Of a DNA stretch of 64,000 nucleotides, positions 8,845-18,390 are shown one piece after another. Position numbers and translations under genes: made by a program. The stretch is from Mesorhizobium sp. Root552 (lineage in GTDB: Bacteria > Pseudomonadota > Alphaproteobacteria > Rhizobiales > Rhizobiaceae): NCBI RefSeq assembly GCF_001427285.1, contig NZ_LMFV01000045.1, forward strand, positions 139,676 to 203,675, in the 5' to 3' direction. The notes under the pieces were generated by a model. The model was not told the origin of the DNA. It was given only the letters and a program-made list of their open reading frames with translations, and ran no database searches. The stretch's first letter is position 1, and each line of letters begins with the position of its first letter.

Positions 8845-10022
8845 GCCGCCTCACGACGATAGATGGAAACGAAGTGCCGGAGGCGCCGCGCGGCCTCTAG
8901 AAGTACGGATTCCGGCTGGCACATACTGATGCGCAGGTGGCCGGCAGCAGCGTCACCGAAACTCGACCCGGGCATGACGCCGACCTTTTCCGCTTCGAGG
9001 AAGGCCCAGGCGAATTTCTCGTCATCGGGTTCAACAGCGCTGATGTCGAGCATCACATACATGCCGCCTTCGGAGCCGCGTACGGTGACTTCGTTCATGC
9101 CGCGCATGGCGTCGATGAACAGGTTGCGGCGCGCCTCATAGCGCCGGGCAATCTCGGCCACGCCATAGTCGTTCTCGATTGCCTCGATGGCAGCGCGCGA
9201 GATGAAGTCCGGCATGCCATAGGTGGAGACGAGGTTAAGGTCGATGAGCAGGGTGATGAAGTGCTCAGGGCCGGTCAACCAGCCGATGCGCCAACCGGTC
9301 ATGCCGTGGCTCTTTGACATCGAATTGATGACCAAAGTGCGCTCGGCCATGCCGGGCAATGCGCGGGGCGAAAGGTGTTCGCCGCCACCGAGCGTCCAAT
9401 AGACTTCGTCTGAAAACAGCCAGAGATCATGGCGGCGGCATACATCCGCGATGCCTTCCAGGGATTCGCGAGTGTAAACCGCACCCGTCGGATTATTCGG
9501 CGAGTTGATGAGGATAGCGCGCGTTTTGGGTGTGACGGCTTTTTCGATAGCTGCGGCATCAGGCTGGAAGCCATCTTCGGCGCGAGTTTCGACAACGGTG
9601 AAATCCGCACCCGCTGACCGAAAGGTGCCAGGATAGGTGGCATAGTATGGCGCTACGACGATGGCGTGCCCGCCTTGGTCGATGGTGCCTTGCACGGCGG
9701 CATAGAGGGCTGCTTGCCCACCCGGAGTGGCGATCACTTCTTGTGGCGAAGTCTCAATGCCGGTGCAACGGGTGGACAGCTTGGCCATAGCGGCGCGGAG
9801 TGCCGGAATGCCGGGAAGCTGCGTATAGTGGTGGTGGCCGGCGCGCACGGCCCTGACACAGGCTTCCACCGTCTCTGCCGGCGTGTGGAAGTCATGGTCG
9901 CCGACCGACAGCATGATGATGTCTTCGCCGGCCTGCTTGCGTGACCACGCGGCAAAGTGGACTTCCCAGCCATCCTTGCCGGAGGATAGGATGCCGGAGA
10001 TGCGGTTCGAGGGTTTGGGCAT
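8841..10022 (-). CDS. Class I/II pyridoxal-phosphate aminotransferase
   Basis: The 393-residue protein is a typical fold-type-I aminotransferase. It has INSPNNPTGAVYTRE, the FSDEVYW Asp motif, and the PLP lysine in INSMSKSHGMTGWRIGWL, with the terminal Arg in GHLRIS. It transfers an amino group between an amino acid and a keto acid in the cytoplasm. It lies between two FAD-GcvT dehydrogenases, 3 bases after one stop and overlapping the start of the other, so its substrate is probably a product of that pathway; glyoxylate-to-glycine or handling of an N-demethylated amino acid are possibilities. The amino donor and acceptor cannot be read from the sequence. Confidence 0.88.
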   Translation of the reverse strand: MPKPSNRISGILSSGKDGWEVHFAAWSRKQAGEDIIMLSVGDHDFHTPAETVEACVRAVRAGHHHYTQLPGIPALRAAMAKLSTRCTGIETSPQEVIATPGGQAALYAAVQGTIDQGGHAIVVAPYYATYPGTFRSAGADFTVVETRAEDGFQPDAAAIEKAVTPKTRAILINSPNNPTGAVYTRESLEGIADVCRRHDLWLFSDEVYWTLGGGEHLSPRALPGMAERTLVINSMSKSHGMTGWRIGWLTGPEHFITLLIDLNLVSTYGMPDFISRAAIEAIENDYGVAEIARRYEARRNLFIDAMRGMNEVTVRGSEGGMYVMLDISAVEPDDEKFAWAFLEAEKVGVMPGSSFGDAAAGHLRISMCQPESVLLEAARRLRHFVSIYRREAA

Positions 10023-10025
10023 ATA

Positions 10026-12479
10026 TCAGGCTTTCAATCTTTGATTGTCCGGGTCCCAAAGCGGTTCGTCCTTCTGAACGACGGCCTTGAAACGGTCGCC
10101 GAAGATTTCGACTTCGACGGTGCTTCCCGGTTCGGTGAGGTCTGCGCGCAGCATGCCCAGCGCGATCGATTTGTCTATCCGGTGGCCCCAGCCTCCTGAC
10201 AGCGTTTCGCCGACGATCTTCCCGTCATGCCAGAGCGTCGACATATAAGGGGCGTCGCATTCGCCCGGGTCTTCAACTGTCAGCGTGACAAAGCGCTTGG
10301 AAACGCCCTGCTGCTTCTCGTTGGCGAGGGCCGTCTTGCCCCTGAAATCAGGCTTTTGCCACCGCACGAAACGCTCCAGACCGCCTTGAAGCACGGAGTA
10401 GTCGGTGGAAAGATCCTGTTTCCAGGCGCGATAGCCCTTCTCTAGGCGGAGCGAGTCCAGCGCGAACATGCCGAACGGCTTCAAGCCGTGCTTCTGGCCG
10501 GCTTTCCAGACCGCGTCGAAGACTGTGGCCGTGTCCGCTACCTTGGTGTGGATTTCCCAGCCGAGCTCGCCCGCGAACGAGACGCGGATCAAGCGTGCCG
10601 GGCGGCCTGCGATGGTTGTTTCCTGATGGGTGAGCCAAGGCATCGTGAGGTCTGCAACGCCGACATCGGCAAGGATTTCGCGTGATTTCGGGCCGGACAG
10701 GATCTGCGTCGAATATTCCTCCGTCCTGTCGGTCAAGGTGAACGGCGCATCATCAGGCATATGACGCTTCAACCATTCGAAATCATGCAGTTGCGCAACG
10801 GCTGCAGTGATCAGGGTCATCGCATCTTCGGAATGGCGCATGACCGACATTTCGGTGACGATGCGGCCCTTGTCGTCGGCAAAATAGGCGAGGCCGATGC
10901 GCCCCGGTTTCGGCACGGAACCGGTGATCTGGGTGCTCAGCCATTCGGCAGCACCTGGCCCCTCCAGTTCGAAACGCGAGAAACCGGGCAAATCGAGGAT
11001 GCCGGCTGCGTCGCGCACGGCGAGGCACTCCTCACGGATGCGCTTTTGCCATGGGCCTTCACGGCGGAAGGTCTGGGTTGCCTCCTCGGACGTGTCGTCA
11101 CCTGGATGTGCGTACCAGTTGGCGCGTTCCCAGCCATTTGCGGAGCCGAACTGCGCGCCGAGCGCCTTGATGCGGTCGTGGATCGGCGACAGCTTGCGGC
11201 TGCGCGCTGCCGGCCAGGCGTGGCGCGGGAAGTAGATCGCATACTCGTGGCCGTAAACTTCCATGCCCTTGGCGACTGCGTAATCCGGTTCGGAGGCAAA
11301 GGGCGTGAAGCGGCACGGGTCGCAGGACCACATGTCCCACTCCGTCTGGCCTTCGGTGACCCATTCGGCCAGCACCTTGCCAGCACCGCCTGCCTGGGCA
11401 ATTCCGAAAGTGAAGACGCAAGCTTCGAAAGCGTTCGGTACGCCGGGCATAGGCCCGATCAGCGGGTTGCCGTCCGGGGCGTAGGGAATTGGGCCATTGA
11501 TGACCTTGGACAGACCTGCGGTGCCGAGGATAGGCACGCGGGAAACTGCATCGGCAAGATAGTACTCAAGGCGATCGAGGTCGTCAGGGAAGAGCTGGAA
11601 GGAGAAATCCTCCGGCATCCGATCATCGGCGCTGGCCCAATGCGCGCGGCAATTGCGCTCGTAGGGGCCGAGATTCATGCCGTTCTTCTCTTGCCTGAGA
11701 TACCAGGACGTATCGACATCGCGCAGCAGCGGCAACTTGTGGCCGGCTTCCTTCGACCATGCGGCGAGTTCGGGAATCTCCTCGAACAGGATGTACTGAT
11801 GGCTCATCACCATCATTGGCACCTTGCGTCCGAACATCTTGCCAACCTCGGCAGCCCGATACCCGGCCGCGTTGACGACGATCTCACAGCGGATTTCGCC
11901 TTGCGCGGTCTCTACGACCCATTCGCCCTTGTCGCGGCGAACGCCGGTGACGGGGCAGAAGCGGATGATCTTGGCTCCCATGTCGCGCGCGCCCTTGGCC
12001 AATGCCTGGGTAAGCTGGGCCGGGTCGATGTCGCCGTCGCTCGGATCATACAAGGCACCGAGCAGGTCTTGCGTGTCGATGAACGGATAGCGTGACTTGA
12101 TCTCGTCGGCCCCGACAACTTCGATATCCATGCCCTGGTAGCGGCCCATGCCCTTGGCCCGCTGGAACTCGCGCATGCGTTCCTTGCCGTGTGCAAGCCT
12201 CAGCGAACCGGTGACGTGGTAGTTCATAGGGTAGTCGACCGCCTTGCCGAGCACGCGGTAAAGCTCGGTCGAGTAGCGCTGCATGTTCATCAACGACCAT
12301 GATGTGGAAAAGGTCGGGACATTGCCTGCCGCGTGCCAGGTGGAGCCAGAGGTGAGCTCGTTCTTTTCCAGCAGCACGCAGTCGGTCCATCCGGCCTTGG
12401 CGAGATGGTAGAGTGAGGAGGTGCCGACGGCACCGCCGCCGATGATCACCACGCGCGCCGTCTTTGGAAAATCAGCCAT
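10026..12479 (-). CDS. FAD-dependent dehydrogenase fused to GcvT domain (dimethylglycine dehydrogenase family)
   Basis: The 817-residue protein has an FAD motif VVIIGGGAVGTSSLYHLAKAGW at the N-terminus and LTSGSTWHAAGNVPTF, with the His expected to hold FAD covalently. The central block NGPIPYAPDGNPLIGPMPG is typical of dimethylglycine dehydrogenases. The C-terminal half is GcvT-like (GILDLPGFSRFELEG, SFAGELGWEIHTK, DSLRLEKGYRAW) and should bind THF. A strong GGGAGG lies 5 bases before the ATG. It directly follows the XRE-cupin regulator (20 bases) and precedes the aminotransferase. It is one of four FAD-GcvT paralogues in the window and clearly differs from its operon partner, so a different N-methyl substrate is likely. 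Confidence 0.9.
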   Translation of the reverse strand: MADFPKTARVVIIGGGAVGTSSLYHLAKAGWTDCVLLEKNELTSGSTWHAAGNVPTFSTSWSLMNMQRYSTELYRVLGKAVDYPMNYHVTGSLRLAHGKERMREFQRAKGMGRYQGMDIEVVGADEIKSRYPFIDTQDLLGALYDPSDGDIDPAQLTQALAKGARDMGAKIIRFCPVTGVRRDKGEWVVETAQGEIRCEIVVNAAGYRAAEVGKMFGRKVPMMVMSHQYILFEEIPELAAWSKEAGHKLPLLRDVDTSWYLRQEKNGMNLGPYERNCRAHWASADDRMPEDFSFQLFPDDLDRLEYYLADAVSRVPILGTAGLSKVINGPIPYAPDGNPLIGPMPGVPNAFEACVFTFGIAQAGGAGKVLAEWVTEGQTEWDMWSCDPCRFTPFASEPDYAVAKGMEVYGHEYAIYFPRHAWPAARSRKLSPIHDRIKALGAQFGSANGWERANWYAHPGDDTSEEATQTFRREGPWQKRIREECLAVRDAAGILDLPGFSRFELEGPGAAEWLSTQITGSVPKPGRIGLAYFADDKGRIVTEMSVMRHSEDAMTLITAAVAQLHDFEWLKRHMPDDAPFTLTDRTEEYSTQILSGPKSREILADVGVADLTMPWLTHQETTIAGRPARLIRVSFAGELGWEIHTKVADTATVFDAVWKAGQKHGLKPFGMFALDSLRLEKGYRAWKQDLSTDYSVLQGGLERFVRWQKPDFRGKTALANEKQQGVSKRFVTLTVEDPGECDAPYMSTLWHDGKIVGETLSGGWGHRIDKSIALGMLRADLTEPGSTVEVEIFGDRFKAVVQKDEPLWDPDNQRLKA

Positions 12480-12499
12480 TCAATCCTCCCAAATCCGCT

Positions 12500-13126
12500 T
12501 CAATACACCGGCGGTGAAACGGTCCAGATCACCACAGCCGGCTCGGTGCCTGGATTGCGCCAACGGAACGGCTTGTTCTCGAAGCGGAAACTGTCGCCTA
12601 CCTCCAGCCGATGCCAATTGCCCGCTATTTCAATCTCGAAAATGCCCGAGACGACGTAGCCGGCCTCCTCGGTTGGCCGCAGTGCGTGTTCCGCCAGCTC
12701 CGCGCCGGGTGCGAAAACCGAGCGGAGCATCTCGAAGCTTCCGCCGAGGTCGGGCGAAAGGAGTTCCTCGATCAAGCCGCTTTCGGTGGTGCCGAGCGCG
12801 CGCCGCCTTCCGGCGCGGACGATCACGCCACATTCACTCTCGTCAGGGACATCGTGGCTGAAGAAAAGGCTTACCGGGACTTCAAACAGTTCGGCAAAGG
12901 CCCGCAGGTCGCCAAGCGAAGGGATCGACAGGCCGCGTTCCACCTGGCTCAGCCATCCAATCGAACGCCCAAGCTTCAGCGCTATTTCGGCGAGCGTCAT
13001 GCTGCGCGCCTTGCGGAGCGCGCGAATGTCGCTGGCGAGCAGGCGTTCGCCTTCCTGGTTTTCTGGCTCAATTGCTGCCGCTGTCGATGGCACTGTGACT
13101 ACCTTGATGGAACCTAGAAAACTCAT
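12500..13126 (-). CDS. XRE-family regulator with C-terminal cupin domain
   Basis: An N-terminal helix-turn-helix (IRALRKARSMTLAEIALKLG followed by GWLSQVERGLSIPS) is joined to a C-terminal cupin (LRPTEEAGYVVSGIFEIEI, EVGDSFRFENKPFRWRNPG). This architecture senses a small ligand in the cupin pocket and is common for regulators of amine catabolism (PuuR-like). The start is uncertain: ATG 13165, ATG 13126 and GTG 13093 are all in frame. GTG 13093 has AAGG 8 bases upstream, and a 31-base inverted repeat at 13122-13152 would then sit in the leader. It lies inside the minus-strand operon between soxG and the FAD-GcvT genes and is the obvious candidate regulator for them. Confidence 0.85.
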   Translation of the reverse strand: MSFLGSIKVVTVPSTAAAIEPENQEGERLLASDIRALRKARSMTLAEIALKLGRSIGWLSQVERGLSIPSLGDLRAFAELFEVPVSLFFSHDVPDESECGVIVRAGRRRALGTTESGLIEELLSPDLGGSFEMLRSVFAPGAELAEHALRPTEEAGYVVSGIFEIEIAGNWHRLEVGDSFRFENKPFRWRNPGTEPAVVIWTVSPPVY

Positions 13127-13152
13127 GAAAAAATGACCTATGTTTTCATGAG
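13122..13152. promoter_or_regulatory. Inverted repeat, candidate operator of the XRE-cupin gene
   Basis: CTCATGAAAA (13122-13131) and TTTTCATGAG (13143-13152) are perfect 10-base inverted arms with an 11-base spacer. A second perfect palindrome, ATGGGAATCCCAT, follows at 13153-13165. Both lie in the 70 to 140 bases ahead of the regulator coding region and the next ATG of the long operon. Autoregulation by the XRE protein is inferred from position. Confidence 0.5.
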
Positions 13153-13234
13153 ATGGGAATCCCATGAAGGAATCAAGAACAATTGCATGGTCCAGACGGT
13201 GGTCTGGCCCATGCGATCTGGTTGCGGGGGAGAC

Positions 13235-13813
13235 TTATCTTACTTCGTAGCCGACTTCCTCGGAGGCACGGCAAAGTGCGTGCCAGAAGCTACGGGCGAA
13301 GGAGCGGAAAACGTAGACATCGAATTGATCAACGGCGGAACGCTGAATCTGGGCAAAGATGTCGTGATGCACCGTGGAGCGTCCCGCGCCGATTGGAAAC
13401 GCGACGAGCGAGAAGTCGATGGCGAAGAACTTGGCAAGTACCCATCCTGCCTTGGGCCCGCTGATCCGAATGGCGGTACGGCCATGCGAGAGATCGGTTA
13501 CCGTCCCGGTTTCCGGTGATACAGCCTTCGTGAGAGCCTCGGAGAGGCTTTCTGCTTCGTCCATGACCATGAATTTTGCCGGTGCGAAGCCAAAGGCAGC
13601 TTTCTGACCGTTGGCCACACCGCCGTCCGGCAGGGCAAGGCCGGTGACTTTCTTGATCGCTGCGATGACCGCCTTTTCCTGACCGGGCCACGCGGCCAGT
13701 TGAACAATGGAGCCGGGTGCAACCTCGGACAGCACCACACCGACGCCGTCTTCGAACTGGCCGTGCGAACCCGGACGGAGCACGGGCTCCAGCGGTGACA
13801 AGCGCTCAGCCAT
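13235..13813 (-). CDS. soxG: Sarcosine oxidase gamma subunit
   Basis: About 192 residues with the SoxG pattern: AERLSPLEPV at the N-terminus, GSIVQLAAWPG, then FMVMDE, VTDLSHGRTAIRISGP and LSRR-like C-terminal folate-domain features. It is the fourth subunit of heterotetrameric sarcosine oxidase, which converts sarcosine, O2 and THF to glycine, H2O2 and methylene-THF. I place the start at ATG 13813, which overlaps the soxA stop by 8 bases and has AAGGGAG upstream; a longer frame to 13837 exists. The order soxB-soxD-soxA-soxG supports the call more than the weakly conserved sequence does. Confidence 0.88.
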   Translation of the reverse strand: MAERLSPLEPVLRPGSHGQFEDGVGVVLSEVAPGSIVQLAAWPGQEKAVIAAIKKVTGLALPDGGVANGQKAAFGFAPAKFMVMDEAESLSEALTKAVSPETGTVTDLSHGRTAIRISGPKAGWVLAKFFAIDFSLVAFPIGAGRSTVHHDIFAQIQRSAVDQFDVYVFRSFARSFWHALCRASEEVGYEVR

Positions 13814-16802
13814 GCATGCGGCTCCCTTCCGGGTCATAGAAGTGGTGGCTCACGATCTGGACAGGACCGAAGCGCTTGCGCAGCGGGTCGGAGACGAAAG
13901 CGCGGCTGCCATGGCGTGCCTTTCCACCGTTGACCAAAGCAAGTGCGATATATCTGCCGAGTGCGGGCGAGTAGCAGGCCGCCGTTATGTGGCCGATGGA
14001 ACCGTGCGGGTTCTGTTCGTCCAGTTCTTCCTCGATGTGTGCACCACCGTTGAATGGGCGGTTATCAAGCGAGAGCAGGCCGACAAGCTGCAGACGGTCA
14101 GGTGAGGCCAAGCCATTGCGGTCCATCATGGCCGAGCCAATGAACGGTTTCCTGGTCGACAACATCCAGTCGAGATGCAGGTCGCGTGCTGTCGTTCGCC
14201 CGTCGATTTCCGCGCCGGTGACGTGGCCCTTTTCGATGCGCATGGTGCCGAGCGCTTCAAGCCCGTAAGGAACCAGTCCGAAAGGTTTGCCTGCATCGAT
14301 GAGGGCCTGCCAGACATGGGTGCCGTAGTCCGCTCCGCAATAAACCTCGAAGGCCATCTCACCGGAGAAGGAGAGGCGGCAGACCATCACCGGGACATCC
14401 GCAATCTTGCCGTGGACGATGCCCATGAAGGGCAGGGCGGTGTTGTCGACGGGTGTTCCCTTGACGCAGCTTGCGAGGATAGCGCGCGCCTGCGGGCCGC
14501 CGATTGCCGCGCCCGCCCACTGGTCGGTGACCGAGGTGAGGGTGACCTTCAGGTCCGGCCAGATCATGTCGAGGAAATATTCCAGATGCTGCATCACCTT
14601 GCCGGCGTTGGCGGTGGTGGTGGTCATGAGGAAGTCATTTTTCCCGAGGCGCCAGGTGGTGCCGTCGTCCATGGCGATGCCGTCTTCGCGCAACATCAAT
14701 CCGTAGCGCGCCTTGCCGACGGCGAGCGTGGAGAACATGTTGGTGTAAACACGGTCGAGGAATTCGGCAGCGTCCGGTCCCTGCACGGCTATCTTGCCGA
14801 GTGTGGAGACGTCTACGATGCCAGCGGTTTCACGCGTGGTCCTGGCTTCGCGCACATAGGCTTGTTCGATTGTTTCACCGGCATGGCCGTAGATCATCGG
14901 GCGGTGCCAGAGACCGGCCGCGTACATGGTTGCGCCATGTTCCACGTGCCAGTCATGCATCGGCGTCAGTCGCTCGGGGCGGATGTCGCCGTAACGTTCG
15001 GCCGCAAGCGAGCCAACAGACACCGGCGCGAAGGGCGGACGAAACCGCGTGGTGCCGACTTCGGGGATCGGCTTGCCGAGCGCTGCGGCCATGATGGCGA
15101 GGCCGGGGATGTTCGAGATCTTGCCCTGATCGGTCGCCATGCCAAGCGTGGTGTAGCGCTTCAGATGCTCGACGGAGACGAAACCTTCGCGGTGAGCCAA
15201 ACGCACATCCTCTGCGGTAACGTCGTGCTGGAAATCGACAAAGCCTTTGCCGTCAGCCCTGATCTCAAAAACGGCCGCTGGCGCCGGATCGCCGGCCACT
15301 GCGTCTGCCACAGGCAGATCGTCGTTGGCCGCGGCCTTTCCGCCCGCTGCCGCAAGTCCCGCAACGTGGCCCTCGGCGATGGCCTCCGTCGTGGAAAAGC
15401 TGCCGTTGAAGGCACCGGCGCCAATCCAGCTTTGGGTTGGCTCAGGGGGTAGGAACGCTTGCAATTCGTTGTCCCAGCGGGCTTTTGCGCCCGCCTGGCT
15501 GGCGAGATGAATCGTTGGCGACCAGCCACCTGACATCAACAGGCAGTCGGCCTGAATGGTGCGAGATTCACCGCTCAAGACCCCGTTGGTGCTGTCGAAA
15601 CGCTGTATCTTGATGCCGGTGAGCGCCGTGCTGCCTTCGGTTGCGACAACGGCATGGCCCGTGTGGATTTGCGCGCCGGTATCGCTGGCCAGATTGCGCA
15701 TGGCGTCGGAGACATTTGGGCGCACGTCGATGATCGCGGCGATACTGGTCCCTGCCTTTTGCAGCGCGACGGCGGCGTGGTAGGCACTGTCGTTGTTGGT
15801 GAAAAGCGCCACCTTGCTGCCAGCCAGAACGCCGAACTCGTTGGCGTAGCGCCGCGCGGCATTTGCCAACATGACGCCCGGCCTGTCGTTGCCGGGGAAT
15901 ATCAGCGGCCGTTCCATCGCACCGGTCGCCAGTACGACTTTCTTCGTCCGGATGACCCAATGGCGATGGCGCGGCTCGCCTTTGCCAGGATGCTCCTTGT
16001 GATCGGTGACGCGCTCCAGCGCGGCAAGCGTGTTGCCGTCGTAGAACCCCCAAACGGTCGTTCGGGGCAGTACGCGAATGTTGGGATGGCTCTTGAGCCC
16101 TTCGGCGAGGCCCGCGGCCCATTCCGCAGCGGGCATGCCGTCGATGGCTTCGCCAGACCAGTTGGCGGAGCCGCCAAGCCTGGCATCGAGCTCAGCCACG
16201 ATCACGCGCGCGCCCTTGTCGGCTGCGGTCGCAGCCGCCATCAGTCCAGCAGGCCCGGAGCCGACAACCAGAACGTCACAAAAGGCATTCATGCGCTCAT
16301 ATCGCGAAGGGTCGGCTGCGCGGCCGGCACGGCCAAGCCCTGCGGCGCGGCGAATGAAATGTTCGCACAGCATCCAGAAGCGCGTGCCCTTCAGGGGGCC
16401 GATAGCGGGACCCATGAAGGTCTTGTAGTAAAATCCGGCGGAGATCAGCTTGCCTGCAAGCTGGTTGACGGCGCTGACATCCCACTTGAGAGAGGGGAAG
16501 CGGTTCTGGCTTTCGGCGACAAGGCCGTCATAGATTTCGACCGTGGTCGCGGGCACGTTCGGCTCGCGTGCGTCACCGCGCAAAACCGTCACCAATGCGT
16601 TCGGCTCGTCGATGCCAGCGGTCAACACGCCACGCGGGCGGTGGTATTTGAACGAGCGGCCAAACAAGGTGACGCCGTTGGCGAGCAGTGCGGAGGCCAG
16701 CGTGTCGCCTGCATGACCGGTGAAAGCTTTGCCGTCGAAGGTGAAGCGGATGGTTCGCAGGCGATCGATGCGCCCACCGGAAGTCGCACGGCGCGGGCTC
16801 AT
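13806..16802 (-). CDS. soxA: Sarcosine oxidase alpha subunit
   Basis: The 998-residue protein has the usual SoxA length and order. First is a ferredoxin-like N-terminal domain (FTFDGKAFTGHAGDTLASALLANG). Then comes an NAD-binding pyridine-nucleotide-oxidoreductase domain (DVLVVGSGPAGLMAAATAADKG). GcvT-type folate-binding domains follow (VDVSTLGKIAVQGPDAAEFLD, LSFSGEMAFEVYCGAD, EALGTMRIEKGHV). The subunit carries the THF site where the methyl carbon of sarcosine becomes methylene-THF. Its ATG overlaps the soxD stop (ATGA 16799-16802) and its stop overlaps soxG, so all are translationally coupled. Confidence 0.95.
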   Translation of the reverse strand: MSPRRATSGGRIDRLRTIRFTFDGKAFTGHAGDTLASALLANGVTLFGRSFKYHRPRGVLTAGIDEPNALVTVLRGDAREPNVPATTVEIYDGLVAESQNRFPSLKWDVSAVNQLAGKLISAGFYYKTFMGPAIGPLKGTRFWMLCEHFIRRAAGLGRAGRAADPSRYERMNAFCDVLVVGSGPAGLMAAATAADKGARVIVAELDARLGGSANWSGEAIDGMPAAEWAAGLAEGLKSHPNIRVLPRTTVWGFYDGNTLAALERVTDHKEHPGKGEPRHRHWVIRTKKVVLATGAMERPLIFPGNDRPGVMLANAARRYANEFGVLAGSKVALFTNNDSAYHAAVALQKAGTSIAAIIDVRPNVSDAMRNLASDTGAQIHTGHAVVATEGSTALTGIKIQRFDSTNGVLSGESRTIQADCLLMSGGWSPTIHLASQAGAKARWDNELQAFLPPEPTQSWIGAGAFNGSFSTTEAIAEGHVAGLAAAGGKAAANDDLPVADAVAGDPAPAAVFEIRADGKGFVDFQHDVTAEDVRLAHREGFVSVEHLKRYTTLGMATDQGKISNIPGLAIMAAALGKPIPEVGTTRFRPPFAPVSVGSLAAERYGDIRPERLTPMHDWHVEHGATMYAAGLWHRPMIYGHAGETIEQAYVREARTTRETAGIVDVSTLGKIAVQGPDAAEFLDRVYTNMFSTLAVGKARYGLMLREDGIAMDDGTTWRLGKNDFLMTTTTANAGKVMQHLEYFLDMIWPDLKVTLTSVTDQWAGAAIGGPQARAILASCVKGTPVDNTALPFMGIVHGKIADVPVMVCRLSFSGEMAFEVYCGADYGTHVWQALIDAGKPFGLVPYGLEALGTMRIEKGHVTGAEIDGRTTARDLHLDWMLSTRKPFIGSAMMDRNGLASPDRLQLVGLLSLDNRPFNGGAHIEEELDEQNPHGSIGHITAACYSPALGRYIALALVNGGKARHGSRAFVSDPLRKRFGPVQIVSHHFYDPEGSRMHG

Positions 16803-17095
16803 GCCTTGGATCCCCGCTTGGTCGGCGAACGATGTGGGACATGTCCACGCGCGAATACCACGCTCGATATTTCATGCGTCAGGGTGTTGCGAACGACCTT
16901 GAGATGCGACCGGCAACCGCCCGAGTGCTGCCAAACCTCGTTGTGGTCGCCGGCCGGGTTCAGCCGGTCATAGACATATTCGTTCCAGGCATCGAGATTC
17001 TGCGAGGCTGGAGCAGGGCGCTCTCGGTTGCCATCACCCTGGTAGGTGAATTCGGACACGTCGCGCGGCCCGCAATAGGGACAGGTAATCAGCAT
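16799..17095 (-). CDS. soxD: Sarcosine oxidase delta subunit
   Basis: The 98-residue protein starts MLITCPYCGPRDVSEFTYQG, with the CPYCG pair and a later His and Cys (WQHSGGC) that bind zinc in SoxD. The following block HLKVVRNTLTHEI is also typical. It is the small structural subunit of heterotetrameric sarcosine oxidase. The frame is open further upstream, but the family start is at 17095, and this leaves 35 bases after the soxB stop. Its TGA overlaps the soxA ATG. Confidence 0.95.
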   Translation of the reverse strand: MLITCPYCGPRDVSEFTYQGDGNRERPAPASQNLDAWNEYVYDRLNPAGDHNEVWQHSGGCRSHLKVVRNTLTHEISSVVFARGHVPHRSPTKRGSKA

Positions 17096-17130
17096 GGCTT
17101 CGTATCTTTTTGCTCGGCCAGGGACATGGA

Positions 17131-18390
17131 CTAATGTAGCCGGGGCGTTGCGCCCTGGCCCTTGTCGTCGATGATTGCGCCGTGATGGAAACGCTCGAGC
17201 GTGAAGGGTGCGTTGAGTTCGTGCGGTTCGTCCTTGGCGATGGTGTGCGCGAAACACCAGCCCGAAGCGGGCGTCGCCTTGAAGCCGCCATAGCACCAGC
17301 CACAGTTGAGATACATGCCGGGCAGAGGTCCGGTCGTGATGATGGGCGAGCCGTCCATGGTCATGTCGCAGACGCCGCCCCATGACCGCAGAACGCGGGC
17401 CATGCCAAGACTTGGAAACAGCGCCAGCATTTCGGCCATCACCTCTTCCACGATCGGCAGATTGCCGCGCTGGGCGTAGCTGTTGTAGCCGTCGAGGTCG
17501 CCGCCGTAGATGAGGCCGCCCTTGTCCGACTGCGACATGTAGAAGTGGCCCATGCCGAAGGTCACGACAGTGTCAATGAACGGCTTCAGCGATTCGGTGA
17601 CGAAGGCCTGAAGGACGTGGCTCTCGATTGGCAGGCGCTCGATACCGGCCATCTGCATGACGCGTCCTGTACTGCCGGCTACAGCTAGGGCAACCTTTCT
17701 GGCGCGGATGTCGCCGCGTGTCGTCGTTACGCCGACGATGCGTTCGCCCTCGCGAATGAAGCCCGTTACCTCACAATTCTCGACAATATCGACGCCACGC
17801 CGATCAGCCGCGCGGGCATAGCCCCAGGCAACAGCATCATGGCGGGCGGTGCCAGCGCGCGGCTGCATCAGGCCGCCATAGATTGGAAACCGCGCGTCCG
17901 GCGACACGTGCATCGCGGGGATCAATCGGGAAATTTCGGCAGGTGTCATCAGTTCGGCATCAACGCCCAGATGACGCATTGCATTGCCGCGCCGCGCGAA
18001 ATCGTCGAGCTGTGCGGGAGTGTGAGCGAGGTTGAGGCAACCGCGCTGCGAGAACATCACATTGTAGTTCAGGTCGTGGGACAGGTTCTCCCACAGCTTC
18101 ATCGAATGCTCGTAAAAGCGAGTGTTGGCGGGAAGGAGGTAGTTGGAACGTACCGCGGTGGTGTTGCGTCCGACGTTGCCGGAGCCGAGATAGCCCTTCT
18201 CCAGTACCGCGACGTTGGTGATGCCGTGTTCCTTGGCAAGATAGTAGGCCGTCGACAAGCCGTGACCGCCCCCGCCGATGACGATGACGTCATACGAGGC
18301 CTTGGGCTCCGGCTTGCGCCAAGCGGGCTTCCAGTCCTTGTTGCCATTCAGCGCATTCCTGATCAGCGCCAGGGCCGAATATTCCGCCAT
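17131..18390 (-). CDS. soxB: Sarcosine oxidase beta subunit
   Basis: The 419-residue protein is a DAO-type flavoprotein with YDVIVIGGGGHGLSTAYYLAKEHG as the dinucleotide motif and SGNVGRNTTAVRSNYL following it; the C-terminus has GWCYGGFKATPASGW. This subunit holds the flavins where sarcosine is oxidised. The start at 18390 (MAEYSALALIRNAL) fits the family; an in-frame ATG at 18459 would add 23 untypical residues. It is the first gene of the minus-strand operon, so the promoter should lie in the 208 bases shared with the divergent mscS-type gene. Confidence 0.95.
   Translation of the reverse strand: MAEYSALALIRNALNGNKDWKPAWRKPEPKASYDVIVIGGGGHGLSTAYYLAKEHGITNVAVLEKGYLGSGNVGRNTTAVRSNYLLPANTRFYEHSMKLWENLSHDLNYNVMFSQRGCLNLAHTPAQLDDFARRGNAMRHLGVDAELMTPAEISRLIPAMHVSPDARFPIYGGLMQPRAGTARHDAVAWGYARAADRRGVDIVENCEVTGFIREGERIVGVTTTRGDIRARKVALAVAGSTGRVMQMAGIERLPIESHVLQAFVTESLKPFIDTVVTFGMGHFYMSQSDKGGLIYGGDLDGYNSYAQRGNLPIVEEVMAEMLALFPSLGMARVLRSWGGVCDMTMDGSPIITTGPLPGMYLNCGWCYGGFKATPASGWCFAHTIAKDEPHELNAPFTLERFHHGAIIDDKGQGATPRLH

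Noticed and set aside
10761..12095. Long plus-strand ORF (444 codons) opposite a FAD-GcvT gene
   Set aside because: It lies wholly antisense to a well-supported gene, has no recognisable family features and reflects GC-rich codon bias. The same holds for 14175-15452, 15654-16973, 25981-27351, 31287-32252 and 38458-39702.
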